Positions 48,725 to 56,741 of a DNA stretch of 64,000 nucleotides are shown here, piece after piece. Source of the stretch: Bradyrhizobium sp. CB1015 (GTDB lineage Bacteria; Pseudomonadota; Alphaproteobacteria; Rhizobiales; Xanthobacteraceae); the NCBI RefSeq assembly GCF_025200925.1, contig NZ_CP104174.1, forward strand, positions 5,766,001-5,830,000, given 5' to 3'. Made by a program: the position numbers and the translations under genes. The notes beneath the pieces are model-generated. The model searched no databases. It was not told the DNA's origin and saw only the letters and a program-made list of their open reading frames with translations. Within the stretch, counting starts at the first letter, position 1. The number at the start of each line of letters is the position of its first letter.

Positions 48725-49678
48725 TCAGGCCGATTTGACCCCATAAGGCAGCGGCTTGCCCTCGAAGAACGCCGTCAGGTTGGCCAGCACGCAGCTCTGC
48801 ATGGCGACATGCGAATCTAGGGTGTGGCCGCCGATATGCGGGGCGAGCACGACGTTGGGAAGTGCCGTCAGCGCGTCGGGCGCGTGCGGCTCCTTCTCGA
48901 AGACGTCGAGACCGGCCCCCGCGATGGTCTTGTCGGTCAGCGCCGCAACCAGAGCCTTCTCGTCGATGACCGAGCCGCGGGCGATGTTGACGACATAGCC
49001 GCCTGTGCCGAGGCGCTTCAAGATATCGGCGTTGACGACATGTTGGGTCTCCGCCCCTGCCCGCACCGCGATCATCAGCACGCTGCACCACTCGGCGAGC
49101 GCCTCCAGCGACGGGAAATATTGATAGGGCAGATCGTACCGGGTGCGGCTGAAATAGCCGACCTCGCTCTCGAAGGCGGCGCAGCGCGCCGCGATCTTGC
49201 GGCCGATCTCGCCCATGCCATAGACGCCGATGCGGCGGCCGGGCATGCCGGCCTGGGGCCGCATCATCGGCGATTGTTTCGAGGCCGCCCAATCGCCGCT
49301 GCGGACATACTGGTCAGCGACCAGGATGCGCCGCGTCGTCGCCAGCATCAAGGTCATCGCGATGTCGGCGACGGAAGCCGCATTGGCACCCGAACTGTGG
49401 CCGACCGCGATGTTGCGGGCGATGGCCGCTTTCAGGTCGACGCCGTCATAGCCGGTCCCGTAGCAGACGATGGCGCCAAGCTTCGGAAACAGGTCCATCG
49501 CCTCTGCGCCGAGTGGCGAGCCGCCAGCGGTGAGCAGTGCGCGGATGCCGCCCAGCTCCTCGGCCGGAAACACCTCGCGCGCGGGCTTGCCGCCGGTGTC
49601 GAGCAACTCGAACCGCTCGGCGAAGCTCGCCATCATCGACTTGGGAAAGCGCGAGTGGATCAGGACCTTGTCAGCCAT
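48725..49678 (-). CDS. D-isomer-specific 2-hydroxyacid dehydrogenase
   Basis: 317 residues from MADKVLIHSRF at 49678. NAD(P)-binding VYGMGEIGRKIAARC is the Rossmann motif. The catalytic Arg is in VVNIARGSVIDE, the Glu in AGLDVFEKEP and the His in APHIGGHTLDS. It reduces 2-oxoacids such as glyoxylate or hydroxypyruvate; the substrate is undetermined. The leader before the ATG is a run of GTT/AAC repeats with no Shine-Dalgarno. The gene sits between rplA and rplJ, separated from rplA by a strong hairpin, so it is probably transcribed separately from the L11 operon. Confidence 0.92.
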   Translation of the reverse strand: MADKVLIHSRFPKSMMASFAERFELLDTGGKPAREVFPAEELGGIRALLTAGGSPLGAEAMDLFPKLGAIVCYGTGYDGVDLKAAIARNIAVGHSSGANAASVADIAMTLMLATTRRILVADQYVRSGDWAASKQSPMMRPQAGMPGRRIGVYGMGEIGRKIAARCAAFESEVGYFSRTRYDLPYQYFPSLEALAEWCSVLMIAVRAGAETQHVVNADILKRLGTGGYVVNIARGSVIDEKALVAALTDKTIAGAGLDVFEKEPHAPDALTALPNVVLAPHIGGHTLDSHVAMQSCVLANLTAFFEGKPLPYGVKSA

Positions 49679-49724
49679 TGTTGTTGTTTCGTTGTTGTTT
49701 CCGGTCAGCGCCGCCACAAACGAC

Positions 49725-49758
49725 GAGAGGCGGAATCGGTCGCCCGATTCCGCCCCTC
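49725..49758 (-). terminator. Strong hairpin after rplA (likely terminator of secE-nusG-rplKA)
   Basis: A 15-bp stem with one mismatch (core GCGGAATCGG-N4-CCGATTCCGC) lies 21 bp after the rplA stop. There is no classic T run, only CTCTCGTCGTTTG on the minus strand, so termination may be partial or Rho-assisted. Confidence 0.55.
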
Positions 49759-49779
49759 GCATCATGCAATTTCCAAACC

Positions 49780-50472
49780 TCAGCCGAGAATGGTGCCCGG
49801 CTCGACCTTCACGCCGGGGCCCATCGTCGAGGACACCGCAACGCGCTGGATGTAGGTGCCCTTCGAGCCGGCCGGCTTTGCCTTGGAGACAGCATCGGCC
49901 AGAGCCTTGATGTTCTCGACCAGCTTCTCTTCGGAGAACGAGGCCTTGCCGACGCCGGCCTGCAGGATGCCGGCCTTCTCGACGCGGAACTCGACCGAGC
50001 CGCCCTTGGCGCCCTTCACCGCACCGGTGACGTCCATGGTCACGGTGCCGATCTTCGGGTTCGGCATCAGGCCGCGCGGGCCGAGCACCTTACCGAGGCG
50101 GCCGACCAGCGGCATCATGTCTGGCGTGGCGATGCAGCGGTCGAAATCGATCGTGCCGTTCTGCACCTTCTCGACCAGGTCCTCGGCGCCGACGACGTCG
50201 GCACCGGCGGCCTTGGCTTCGTCGGCCTTGGCGCCGCGGGCGAACACGCCGACGCGCAGCGTACGGCCGGTACCATTCGGCAGGGTCACGACGCCGCGGA
50301 CCATCTGGTCGGCGTGACGCGGATCGACGCCGAGATTGATCGCGACCTCGATGGTCTCGTCGAACTTCGCTTTCGCGCGTTCCTTGACCATCTTGATGGC
50401 GTCCACGAGCGGGTAGAGCTTTTCGCGGTCAATGCCTTCGCGGGCTTTGTTCAAACGCTTTCCGATTGCCAT
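49780..50472 (-). CDS. rplA: 50S ribosomal protein L1
   Basis: 230 residues. L1 forms the mobile stalk at the E site; in E. coli it represses rplKA translation. [44 protein letters not shown] and [19 protein letters not shown] are diagnostic. It starts 6 bp after rplK. Confidence 0.98.
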   Translation of the reverse strand: MAIGKRLNKAREGIDREKLYPLVDAIKMVKERAKAKFDETIEVAINLGVDPRHADQMVRGVVTLPNGTGRTLRVGVFARGAKADEAKAAGADVVGAEDLVEKVQNGTIDFDRCIATPDMMPLVGRLGKVLGPRGLMPNPKIGTVTMDVTGAVKGAKGGSVEFRVEKAGILQAGVGKASFSEEKLVENIKALADAVSKAKPAGSKGTYIQRVAVSSTMGPGVKVEPGTILG

Positions 50473-50478
50473 GGCCGC

Positions 50479-50907
50479 TTACCCCGCAACTTCCAGACCC
50501 ATCGAACGGGCCGAGCCCTCGACCATCTTCATGGCCGATTCGATGGTGTCGCAATTCAAGTCCTTCATCTTCTTCTCGGCGATCTCGCGCACCTGCGCCT
50601 TGGTCACCTTGCCGGCCTTGTCACGGCCCGGCGCCTTCGAGCCGGACTGGATTTTTGCAGCCTGCTTGAGGAAGTAGGACATCGGCGGCGTCTTCATCTC
50701 GAAGGTGAAGGAACGGTCCGCATAGATGGTGATGATCACCGGGATCGGGGTGTTCTTCTCTTCCTTCTGGGTCTGGGCGTTGAACGCCTTGCAGAACTCC
50801 ATGATGTTGAGACCGCGCTGACCGAGCGCGGGACCGATCGGGGGCGAGGGATTCGCCGCACCGGCCGGGACCTGAAGCTTCAGGTATCCGGTCACTTTCT
50901 TTGCCAT
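50479..50907 (-). CDS. rplK: 50S ribosomal protein L11
   Basis: 142 residues. L11 is in the GTPase-associated centre, the thiostrepton site, and is needed for RelA activation. [40 protein letters not shown] is diagnostic. A good AGGAG lies upstream of the ATG. It is 131 bp after nusG; a small hairpin with CGCGCGAG arms lies in that gap. Confidence 0.98.
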   Translation of the reverse strand: MAKKVTGYLKLQVPAGAANPSPPIGPALGQRGLNIMEFCKAFNAQTQKEEKNTPIPVIITIYADRSFTFEMKTPPMSYFLKQAAKIQSGSKAPGRDKAGKVTKAQVREIAEKKMKDLNCDTIESAMKMVEGSARSMGLEVAG

Positions 50908-51038
50908 GTATCACTCCTGTTGTGCCGGCAGTCGCCGGCGGTTTCAGGTTCGTGGTCTGGGTCGGATGCGGCTGGCAACCGCCCTCTCCCTCCCACGGCC
51001 TCTTGTTGCGCGAGACCGAAGCCTCGCGCGTTACCCGA

Positions 51039-51593
51039 TCAGACCTTCTCGACCTGACCGAATTCCAGCTCGACCGGCGTCGCGCGGCCGAAGATCGACA
51101 CGGCGACCTTCACGCGCGAGCGCGCCTCGTCGATTTCCTCGACCACACCCGAGAACGAGGCGAACGGGCCGTCGGCCACGCGCACGTTCTCGCCGATCTC
51201 GAACGACACCGACGCCTTCGGCCGCTCCACGCCCTCCTGCACCTGGTGCAGGATGCGCATGGCCTCGGCTTCCGAGATCGGCATCGGCTTGTTTTCCGCG
51301 CCGAGGAAGCCCGTGACCTTCGGCGTGTTCTTGATCAGATGGAACGCCTCGTCAGTCAGCTTCATCTTCACCAGCACGTAGCCCGGGAAGAACTTGCGCT
51401 CGGCGTCGATCTTGCGGCCGCGGCGCACTTCCGTAACCTTCTCGGTCGGCACCAGCACCAGCTCGAACAAGTCCTCGAGCCCGCGCTGCTTGGCCTGCTC
51501 GCGGATCGATTCGGCGACCTTCTTCTCGAAGTTCGAATAGGCGTGGACGATGTACCAGCGCTTGTCGGACACTTGAGCGGTTGCTGTTGCCAT
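51039..51593 (-). CDS. nusG: Transcription termination/antitermination factor NusG
   Basis: 184 residues. The NGN domain has KRWYIVHAYSNFEKKVAESI and PGYVLVKMKLTDEAFHLIKNTPKVTGFLG, and the C-terminal KOW domain has VRVADGPFASFSGVVEEIDEARSRVKVAV. It binds RNA polymerase and links it to Rho or to S10. Its ATG shares one base with the secE stop (TGATG). Confidence 0.98.
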   Translation of the reverse strand: MATATAQVSDKRWYIVHAYSNFEKKVAESIREQAKQRGLEDLFELVLVPTEKVTEVRRGRKIDAERKFFPGYVLVKMKLTDEAFHLIKNTPKVTGFLGAENKPMPISEAEAMRILHQVQEGVERPKASVSFEIGENVRVADGPFASFSGVVEEIDEARSRVKVAVSIFGRATPVELEFGQVEKV

Positions 51594-51784
51594 CAGTGAA
51601 TGCCCAGGAGGAAGGTGATGAGGTAGCGGATGATCTGGTCGGCGGCGAAGAAGAAGATCGAGGCCAACGCGACCATCACGAACACCATGATCGTGGTGAT
51701 CGTGGTCTCACGGCGGGTCGGCCAGGTGACCTTGGCAGTCTCCGAGCGCACTTCCTGCAAGAACTTGAACGGGCTGACTGCCAT
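51593..51784 (-). CDS. secE: Preprotein translocase subunit SecE
   Basis: 63 residues from MAVSPFKFLQEV at 51784, the minimal single-span SecE. The amphipathic RSETAKVTWPTRRETTITT precedes one transmembrane helix (IMVFVMVALASIFFFAADQIIRYL). It clamps SecY in the translocon. The frame runs upstream, but this start is the conserved one. It is cotranscribed with nusG through a TGATG junction. Confidence 0.97.
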   Translation of the reverse strand: MAVSPFKFLQEVRSETAKVTWPTRRETTITTIMVFVMVALASIFFFAADQIIRYLITFLLGIH

Positions 51785-51958
51785 CGTTTGAGGTCCAGCG
51801 TCCGTGGACAGACGCAAATGAATTTCAGGGATCCGAACAGCCCCCGTTGGCCCAACCCTCTGTCTCGAAGGATGAGCCGGAAACCGGGCTCGATTGTTCG
51901 GGGATTTCAAGGCCGCGCCGGAGATCCGCGTCTAACGGGCCGGCTGCGAGTGCGGGGT

Positions 51959-51987
51959 ATCTACTGCGGATGGGGCCAAAGGTCAAG
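51959..51987 (-). promoter_or_regulatory. Probable secE-nusG operon promoter
   Basis: CTTGAC (51987-51982), a 17-bp spacer and GTAGAT (51964-51959) on the minus strand match the alphaproteobacterial vegetative consensus. It predicts a leader of roughly 165 nt before secE. The rest of the 341-bp tRNA-secE gap (51785-52125) shows no gene. Confidence 0.6.
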
Positions 51988-52125
51988 GTGGAGGCAGGCC
52001 AGGAGAGGCGCGCCCCCTGCCGCGGAGGCCATCCGGATCAAGGACTTACCCGGCCCCATGACCAGCCGCCCGGGCTTTTCGGCCTGGCGTCGTCCTGCCT
52101 TCAATCTCTGAATTTCCCGATTAGC

Positions 52126-52201
52126 TGGCAGGAGTGGCAGGGCTCGAACCTGCGACCCCCGGTTTTGGAGACCGGTGCTCTACCAATTGAGCTACACTCC
52201 T
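52126..52201 (-). tRNA. trnW: tRNA-Trp (anticodon CCA)
   Basis: A 76-nt cloverleaf reads on the minus strand from AGGAGTG at 52201 to an encoded CCA at 52128-52126. The acceptor arms AGGAGTG and CACTCCT pair, the D-loop is AGCTCAATTGGTAGAGC, the anticodon loop is CTCCAAA giving CCA, and the T-loop is GGTTCGAGCC. tRNA-Trp upstream of secE-nusG is the standard alphaproteobacterial arrangement. Confidence 0.97.
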
Positions 52202-52352
52202 GTGGACCCTCGCGTCGCCACGCGGATCAGGGGCGCTTTCAAGCACAGGGCGAGGACGGAATGCAAGGGTGAAGCGCGCTGGCTTCGCTTGTTTGTGCCG
52301 CGCGTTCTGGGCCACTCTCCGTTCCCGATAATAATGTCCCCCGGGAGTGAAC

Positions 52353-53576
52353 ATGACTGCGACAGCCGCCACCCGCCCGACGACCGCGCCGCACACGCCG
52401 CCTCTGCCGGAAGCCCGCCCCGAGACGCTCGGGCTGTCGCGGCCGCGCCTCCAGACCATGTCGGACGCCTTCAAGCGCGAGATCGACAAGGGAACCGTTC
52501 CCGGGGTCACCGTGCTGGTGGCGAGGGGCGGCCAAATCGGCTGGTTCGAGGCGCTCGGCAAGCAGAGCCCGACAGGCGCGGCGCCGATGGCGCGCGATTC
52601 GATCTTCCGCATCTTCTCGATGACCAAGCCGATCGTCTCGGTCGGCATCATGGCGCTGGTCGAGGACGGCTACCTCCTGCTCAGCGACGCCGTCGCTAAA
52701 TTCATCCCCGAGTTCGCGCGCCAGCAGGTCGGCGTCGTCAAGGACGGCAAGCTGGAGCTGGTGCCGCCGACGCGGCCCATGACCGTGCAGGACCTGCTCC
52801 GCCACACCTCCGGCCTCACCTACGAGCACCAGGGCGACGGCCCCGTGCACAAGCTCTACCAGGAGTCCCGCGTCCGCAGCCGCAAGATCACCAATGCAGA
52901 GCATGCCGCGCTGGTGGCGAGCTTCCCGCTGGTCTGCCAGCCCGGCGCGGAGTTCAACTACAGCCGCTCCACGGATATTTTGGGCCGCATCATCGAAGTC
53001 GTCAGCGGCAAATCGCTCGGTACGTTCCTCACCGAGCGCGTGCTCGCGCCGCTGCAGATGGCCGAGACCGGCTTCTCGACAAGTCAGGCCAATGCCGGCC
53101 GCCTTGCCGAGCCGTTCGGCGCCGACCCCTGGACCGGCGACAAGGTCGCGCTCTTCAACATGCTCGAGCAGCCAGTGATGGAATCCGGCGGCGGTGGCCT
53201 GGTCTCGACTACGATGGATTATGCCCGCTTCTGCCTGATGCTGCGCAATGGCGGCACGCTCGACGGCAACAGGATCATCGGCCGCAAGACGCTGGAGCTG
53301 ATGGCCTCCGATCACCTCGGGCCAGGCGTTGCGGTCAATGGCACGCTGCTGTCACCCGGCCATGGCTTCGGTCTCGGCTTTGCCGTGCGTCGCGAGGCCG
53401 GCATCGCCCCCTTCCCCGGCAGCGTCGGCCAGTATTTCTGGAGCGGCATTGCCGGCACGTTCTTCTGGATCGATCCGAAGGAGGATCTGTTCGCGGTGTT
53501 CATGAGCCAGGGGCCGGGACAGCGCGACTACACGCGGACCCTGGTGCGGGATCTGGTGTACGCGGCGGTGGAGTGA
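52353..53576 (+). CDS. Serine hydrolase, beta-lactamase class C / EstB-like family
   Basis: About 407 residues from the ATG at 52353, which has GGGAG 5 nt upstream; a GTG two codons earlier is possible. The nucleophile motif SxxK is SMTK at Ser89 to Lys92 (IFSMTKPIVS). FNYSRSTDILGRIIE supplies the conserved Tyr. The C-terminal GHGFGLGFAVRREAG and YFWSGIAGTFFWIDP match the family's third motif region. No signal peptide is seen, so it is probably a cytoplasmic esterase or amidase rather than a true beta-lactamase. It is transcribed away from tRNA-Trp. Confidence 0.92.
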   Translation: MTATAATRPTTAPHTPPLPEARPETLGLSRPRLQTMSDAFKREIDKGTVPGVTVLVARGGQIGWFEALGKQSPTGAAPMARDSIFRIFSMTKPIVSVGIMALVEDGYLLLSDAVAKFIPEFARQQVGVVKDGKLELVPPTRPMTVQDLLRHTSGLTYEHQGDGPVHKLYQESRVRSRKITNAEHAALVASFPLVCQPGAEFNYSRSTDILGRIIEVVSGKSLGTFLTERVLAPLQMAETGFSTSQANAGRLAEPFGADPWTGDKVALFNMLEQPVMESGGGGLVSTTMDYARFCLMLRNGGTLDGNRIIGRKTLELMASDHLGPGVAVNGTLLSPGHGFGLGFAVRREAGIAPFPGSVGQYFWSGIAGTFFWIDPKEDLFAVFMSQGPGQRDYTRTLVRDLVYAAVE

Positions 53577-53578
53577 GA

Positions 53579-53702
53579 TCTCGTGCCCCGGACGCGCTGC
53601 AACGCTGCGCAGAGCCGGGGCCCATGCATCCGCGATCTCGTTCTCGGCTTTCTGGATCCCGGATCGGCGCGCGCCTGAAGCGCGCTTGTCCGGGACACGA
53701 GA
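53579..53702. repeat. Imperfect palindromic repeat (TCTCGTGCCCCGG type)
   Basis: It begins TCTCGTGCCCCGGACGCG and ends in the inverse CCGGGACACGAGA, with nested stems between. The same outer sequence bounds the element at 56244-56381. It fills the gap between the convergent hydrolase and SDR genes, where it may also terminate both. Confidence 0.65.
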
Positions 53703-53710
53703 GCATCGCC

Positions 53711-54478
53711 TCAACTAATCGTCGCGCCGCCGTCGATCACCATGGTCTGGCCGGTCATGAAGTCGCCGGCCTTCGAACCCAGGAACACCGCCGCGCCGGC
53801 GATCTCGTCGGGGATGCCGATGCGCAAGAGCGGCGAGCGCGAGGTCGAGGCTTTCAGGTTCTCCGGATTGTCCCACAGCGCCTTGGCGAAGTCGGTCTTG
53901 ATCAGGCCCGGCGCGATGCAGTTCACGCGGATGTTGTGCGGGCCGTATTCGCAGGCGAGGTTGCGCGCGAGCTGCATGTCGGCGGCTTTCGAAATGGCGT
54001 AGGCGCCGAGGATGGTCGAGCCCTTGAGGCCGCCGATCGAGGAGACGATGATGATGGAGCCGTCCTTGCGCTCGATCATCTGCGGCACCACCATCGAGAT
54101 CAGCCAATTGTTGGCGACGATGTTGTTGTCGAGGATCTTCCTGAACTGATCGTCGGAGATGCCGGCGAGCGGGCCGTAATACGGATTCGACGCCGCATTG
54201 CAGACCAGCACGTCGATCTTGCCGAAGGCACGGTTGCTCTCGTCGACGAGGTTTTGCAGGTTCTCCTTCGACGAGATGTTGGCGGCGATCGCGACCGCGG
54301 TGTCCTTGCCGAATCTGTCGTTGATGCTGTTCGCCACCTGCTCGCAGACGTCGGCCTTGCGCGAGGAGATCACCACCTTGGCGCCGTGCTCGGCCATGCG
54401 CTCGGCGATCGCGAGCCCGATGCCGCGCGTCGAACCGGTGATGACGGCGACTTTCCCCTTCATGTCGAACAAGGTCAT
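53711..54478 (-). CDS. SDR-family oxidoreductase
   Basis: 255 residues. The cofactor motif is TGSTRGIG (about 15-22). The usual NNAG is replaced by CNAASNPYYGP, as in the DHRS4/peroxisomal-carbonyl-reductase-like SDR group, with SSIGGLKGSTILGAYAISKAAD holding the catalytic Ser, Tyr and Lys. PGLIKTDFAKALW and DFMTGQTMVIDGGATIS end the protein. The substrate is unknown. It lies on the minus strand downstream of a histidine phosphatase gene, with a palindromic repeat between them. Confidence 0.92.
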   Translation of the reverse strand: MTLFDMKGKVAVITGSTRGIGLAIAERMAEHGAKVVISSRKADVCEQVANSINDRFGKDTAVAIAANISSKENLQNLVDESNRAFGKIDVLVCNAASNPYYGPLAGISDDQFRKILDNNIVANNWLISMVVPQMIERKDGSIIIVSSIGGLKGSTILGAYAISKAADMQLARNLACEYGPHNIRVNCIAPGLIKTDFAKALWDNPENLKASTSRSPLLRIGIPDEIAGAAVFLGSKAGDFMTGQTMVIDGGATIS

Positions 54479-54509
54479 GTTTCTCTCCCAAATCAGTTTT
54501 TATCTTCAA

Positions 54510-54612
54510 CGTCATTCCGGGGCGATGCGAAGCATCGAACCCGGAATCTCGAGATTCTCAGGTGCGCAACTGCGCACCATAGTCCGGTCCTGCGGACCGT
54601 CCCGGAATGACG
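54510..54612. repeat. Composite palindromic repeat (CGTCATTCCGGGG type)
   Basis: The outer arms are CGTCATTCCGG and CCGGAATGACG. Nested inside are GCGATGCGAAGCATCG, TCTCGAGA, GGTGCGCAACTGCGCACC and GGTCCTGCGGACC, so four small stems branch from one long stem. A close relative is at 61111-61185. Confidence 0.75.
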
Positions 54613-54619
54613 GTTCACC

Positions 54620-55318
54620 TTAAGCCAGCTTCTTGACTTCCGGTCCCGCCGGCTGATGCATCGCCGCGTGCGCGGGATCCGCAATCCACGGCTGCTGATT
54701 GACCATCGGCAGCCGCCAGACCGTGCGATCGGGGCTCGCAAAATAATCCAGCCGCGTCACCGAGCAATTGTCGATGTCGAATGACAGCCCGCGCTCCGGC
54801 TGCCCGCCGAGCGCGAGACCCACCGCCGCCCTGATGGTGCCGCCATGCGCCACTGCGATGATGTCCTGCCCGGCCGCCTCGGCGTTGATCCGCTCGATGG
54901 TGCGGCGCGTGCGGTTGTAGAGGTCCATGAAGCTTTCGCCGCCGGGCGCGGGCTCGTTGATGTCGGCGAACCAGCTGGCGCCAACGGGGCGGCTGGCAAT
55001 GAACTGAGCCCGGTTCATGCCCTGCCAGCGGCCGAGATTCTGCTCGGCGAGATCCGCCTCCCGCTTCATCGCTGCCGGTTTTGGAAAACCTGCGGCCCAG
55101 ATCGCCTCGGCGGTCTGATGGGTGCGCATCAGATTGCTCGAATACCAGACCGCCTGGCGTGGCAGCACCTTGGCAACAGCATTGAACACATAGCTATCGC
55201 TGGTGTCACAGGCGATGTCGCTCTGCCCGTAGATGTTGCCGCCGTCATTGCGCACCGGCGCGTGACGGACCCACCACCACCGCGTGACGACCACGTTCGG
55301 CTTGTCTGCACCTGCCAT
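54620..55318 (-). CDS. Histidine phosphatase family (phosphoglycerate-mutase-like) protein
   Basis: 232 residues from MAGADKPNVV at 55318; the long open frame upstream is antisense to the next SDR gene and is not coding. The family RHG motif appears as WWVRHAPVRNDG (Arg18-His19, with Ala in place of Gly), and the second catalytic His is in IAVAHGGTIRAAVG. SNLMRTHQTAEAIW supplies the conserved Arg. Likely roles are phosphosugar or alpha-ribazole-type phosphatase; the substrate is not determinable. Confidence 0.92.
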   Translation of the reverse strand: MAGADKPNVVVTRWWWVRHAPVRNDGGNIYGQSDIACDTSDSYVFNAVAKVLPRQAVWYSSNLMRTHQTAEAIWAAGFPKPAAMKREADLAEQNLGRWQGMNRAQFIASRPVGASWFADINEPAPGGESFMDLYNRTRRTIERINAEAAGQDIIAVAHGGTIRAAVGLALGGQPERGLSFDIDNCSVTRLDYFASPDRTVWRLPMVNQQPWIADPAHAAMHQPAGPEVKKLA

Positions 55319-55451
55319 CGAAACCCTTCCATCCCGTCTGATGTCGCTGTACGTGAGTAGCGAACGTGTCTCAAGACACTTTGCCGTTTGAAATCTTGTT
55401 TGAAATTCCGTCGCACGGCAAGCGTCGTGCGCGAGCAAAAGGGAGAAACGC

Positions 55452-56237
55452 ATGAGCCGTCTGCAAGGCAAATCCGTCATCATCACCGGCGCCGGCAGCG
55501 GCATCGGCCGTGCGGCTGCGCTGCTGTTCACCAGGGAAGGCGGCAAGCTGATCGCGGTCGATCGCACCGAGGCGGTGAAGGAGACGGTCGAGGAGATCAA
55601 GAAGGCCGGCGGTGTCGCGGAAGCGATGGTTGCGGATGCCGGCTCCGAAAAGGACGTCATCGCAATGATCGACAAGGCCGTGAAGACGCACGGCCGGCTC
55701 GACGTGATCTGGGCCAATGCCGGCGTCTCCGGCGGACTCGTTCCGCTCGCGGAGCAGACCGTCGAGCATTGGCAGGAAATCCTGCGCGTCAATTTGATCG
55801 GGCCGTTTCTCGCGGTGAAATACGCCATGCCGCACATGGTCAAGCAGCAGTCCGGCGCAATCGTGCTGACCGCCTCCGTTGCCGGTCTCAAGGCCGGCGC
55901 GAGCGGGCATCCCTATGCCGCGAGCAAGGCCGGCGTGATCAGCCTGGTGCAAACGACGGCCTATTCGCTCACCGGCACCGGCGTGCGCATCAATGCGGTC
56001 TGCCCCGGCCTGATCGAGACCGGCATGACCAAGCCGATCTTCGACCGCGCCAAGGAGCGCGGCACCGCCGACAAGATCGGCCAGCTCAATCCGCTCAAGC
56101 GGGCGGGGCAGCCGCATGAGCTCGCGGCGATGGGACTGTTCCTGGCGAGCGACGAGGCGTCGTATGTGAACGGCCAGGCGTTCCCGGTGGATGGCGGTTT
56201 GACGGCATCGATGCCGTATACGGGCAAGCCGGTTTAA
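55452..56237 (+). CDS. SDR-family oxidoreductase (3-ketoacyl-ACP reductase-like)
   Basis: 261 residues, with GGGAGA before the ATG. The cofactor motif is TGAGSGIG (about 11-18), with WANAGVSGGL for NNAG, and TASVAGLKAGASGHPYAASKAGV contains the catalytic Ser, Tyr and Lys. It ends SYVNGQAFPVDGGLTAS. It is divergent from the histidine phosphatase. The substrate is unknown. Confidence 0.92.
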   Translation: MSRLQGKSVIITGAGSGIGRAAALLFTREGGKLIAVDRTEAVKETVEEIKKAGGVAEAMVADAGSEKDVIAMIDKAVKTHGRLDVIWANAGVSGGLVPLAEQTVEHWQEILRVNLIGPFLAVKYAMPHMVKQQSGAIVLTASVAGLKAGASGHPYAASKAGVISLVQTTAYSLTGTGVRINAVCPGLIETGMTKPIFDRAKERGTADKIGQLNPLKRAGQPHELAAMGLFLASDEASYVNGQAFPVDGGLTASMPYTGKPV

Positions 56238-56243
56238 CAATGG

Positions 56244-56381
56244 TCTCGTGTCCCGGACGCGACGCAGCGCGCGAGCGTTGCGGCGCAGAGCCGGGACCAA
56301 GCAGGCTACGTCGCTCGCTGCTGCATGGGCCCCGGCTCTGCAGCGCATCACTTCGTGCTGCGCAGCGTCCGGGGCACGAGA
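56244..56381. repeat. Imperfect palindromic repeat (TCTCGTGTCCCGG type)
   Basis: The arms TCTCGTGTCCCGGACGC and GCGTCCGGGGCACGAGA enclose further partial stems (GCAGAGCCGGG against CCCGGCTCTGC). It is the same family as 53579-53702, placed 7 bp after the SDR stop. Confidence 0.7.
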
Positions 56382-56418
56382 GGGGCGTGTCGCGCAATGA
56401 CGGAGTCCGGTGCCGATT

Positions 56419-56506
56419 CGTAGGATGGGTAGAGCACTTGCGAAACCCATCATGCTTCCCCCCAGACGAAAGGCGATGGGTTTCGCTGCGCTCTACCCAT
56501 CCTACG
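56419..56506. repeat. Palindromic repeat (CGTAGGATGGGTAGAGC type)
   Basis: CGTAGGATGGGTAGAGC and its inverse GCTCTACCCATCCTACG bracket GCGAAACCCAT and ATGGGTTTCGC. The nearly continuous stem is about 28 bp long. This repeat is familiar from many proteobacterial genomes. Confidence 0.75.
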
Positions 56507-56600
56507 CCTCGCAGGCACGCCTTCGCATCCTCGCGGCGCATCTCGCCCGAGCTTTGCTTCGATGCCTCACCCTCACATGAAAAGCAACTGGGGTCGGAGT

Positions 56601-56689
56601 AGACCGGCGATCAGACGGGCTCAAGGCTGGTGCTGGCGCACCCCCGCCTTCGGCGGCTGACGGCCTTGACCCCGTCTGCACGCCGGTCT
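56601..56689. ncRNA. Long structured hairpin beside the IS110 element
   Basis: Three stacked helices are separated by a 4-nt symmetric internal loop and a single mismatch: AGACCGGCG/CGCCGGTCT (9 bp), GACGGG/CCCGTC (6 bp) and TCAAGGC/GCCTTGA (7 bp). An apical region holds CCGCC-N3-GGCGG. It lies 52 bp beyond the transposase stop. Whether it is a transcribed RNA, part of the IS end or the insertion target is unknown. Confidence 0.4.
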
Positions 56690-56741
56690 TTGGGCTGGGC
56701 ATGCGCTCGGCCGAAGTCCGAGCGCGAGATAGACGCGCTCG

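Noticed and set aside
48382..48744. 120-codon minus-strand frame in the rplJ upstream region
   Set aside because: No recognisable motif, and it overlaps the candidate promoter and hairpin; more likely leader DNA.
52353..53576. Serine hydrolase as an antibiotic-resistance beta-lactamase
   Set aside because: It has SxxK but no signal peptide for periplasmic export and matches the esterase-like class C relatives better; no resistance neighbours are present.
54620..55891. Histidine phosphatase as a 423-residue protein from an upstream start
   Set aside because: The first 191 residues are antisense to the divergent SDR gene and non-conserved; the family N-terminus begins at 55318.
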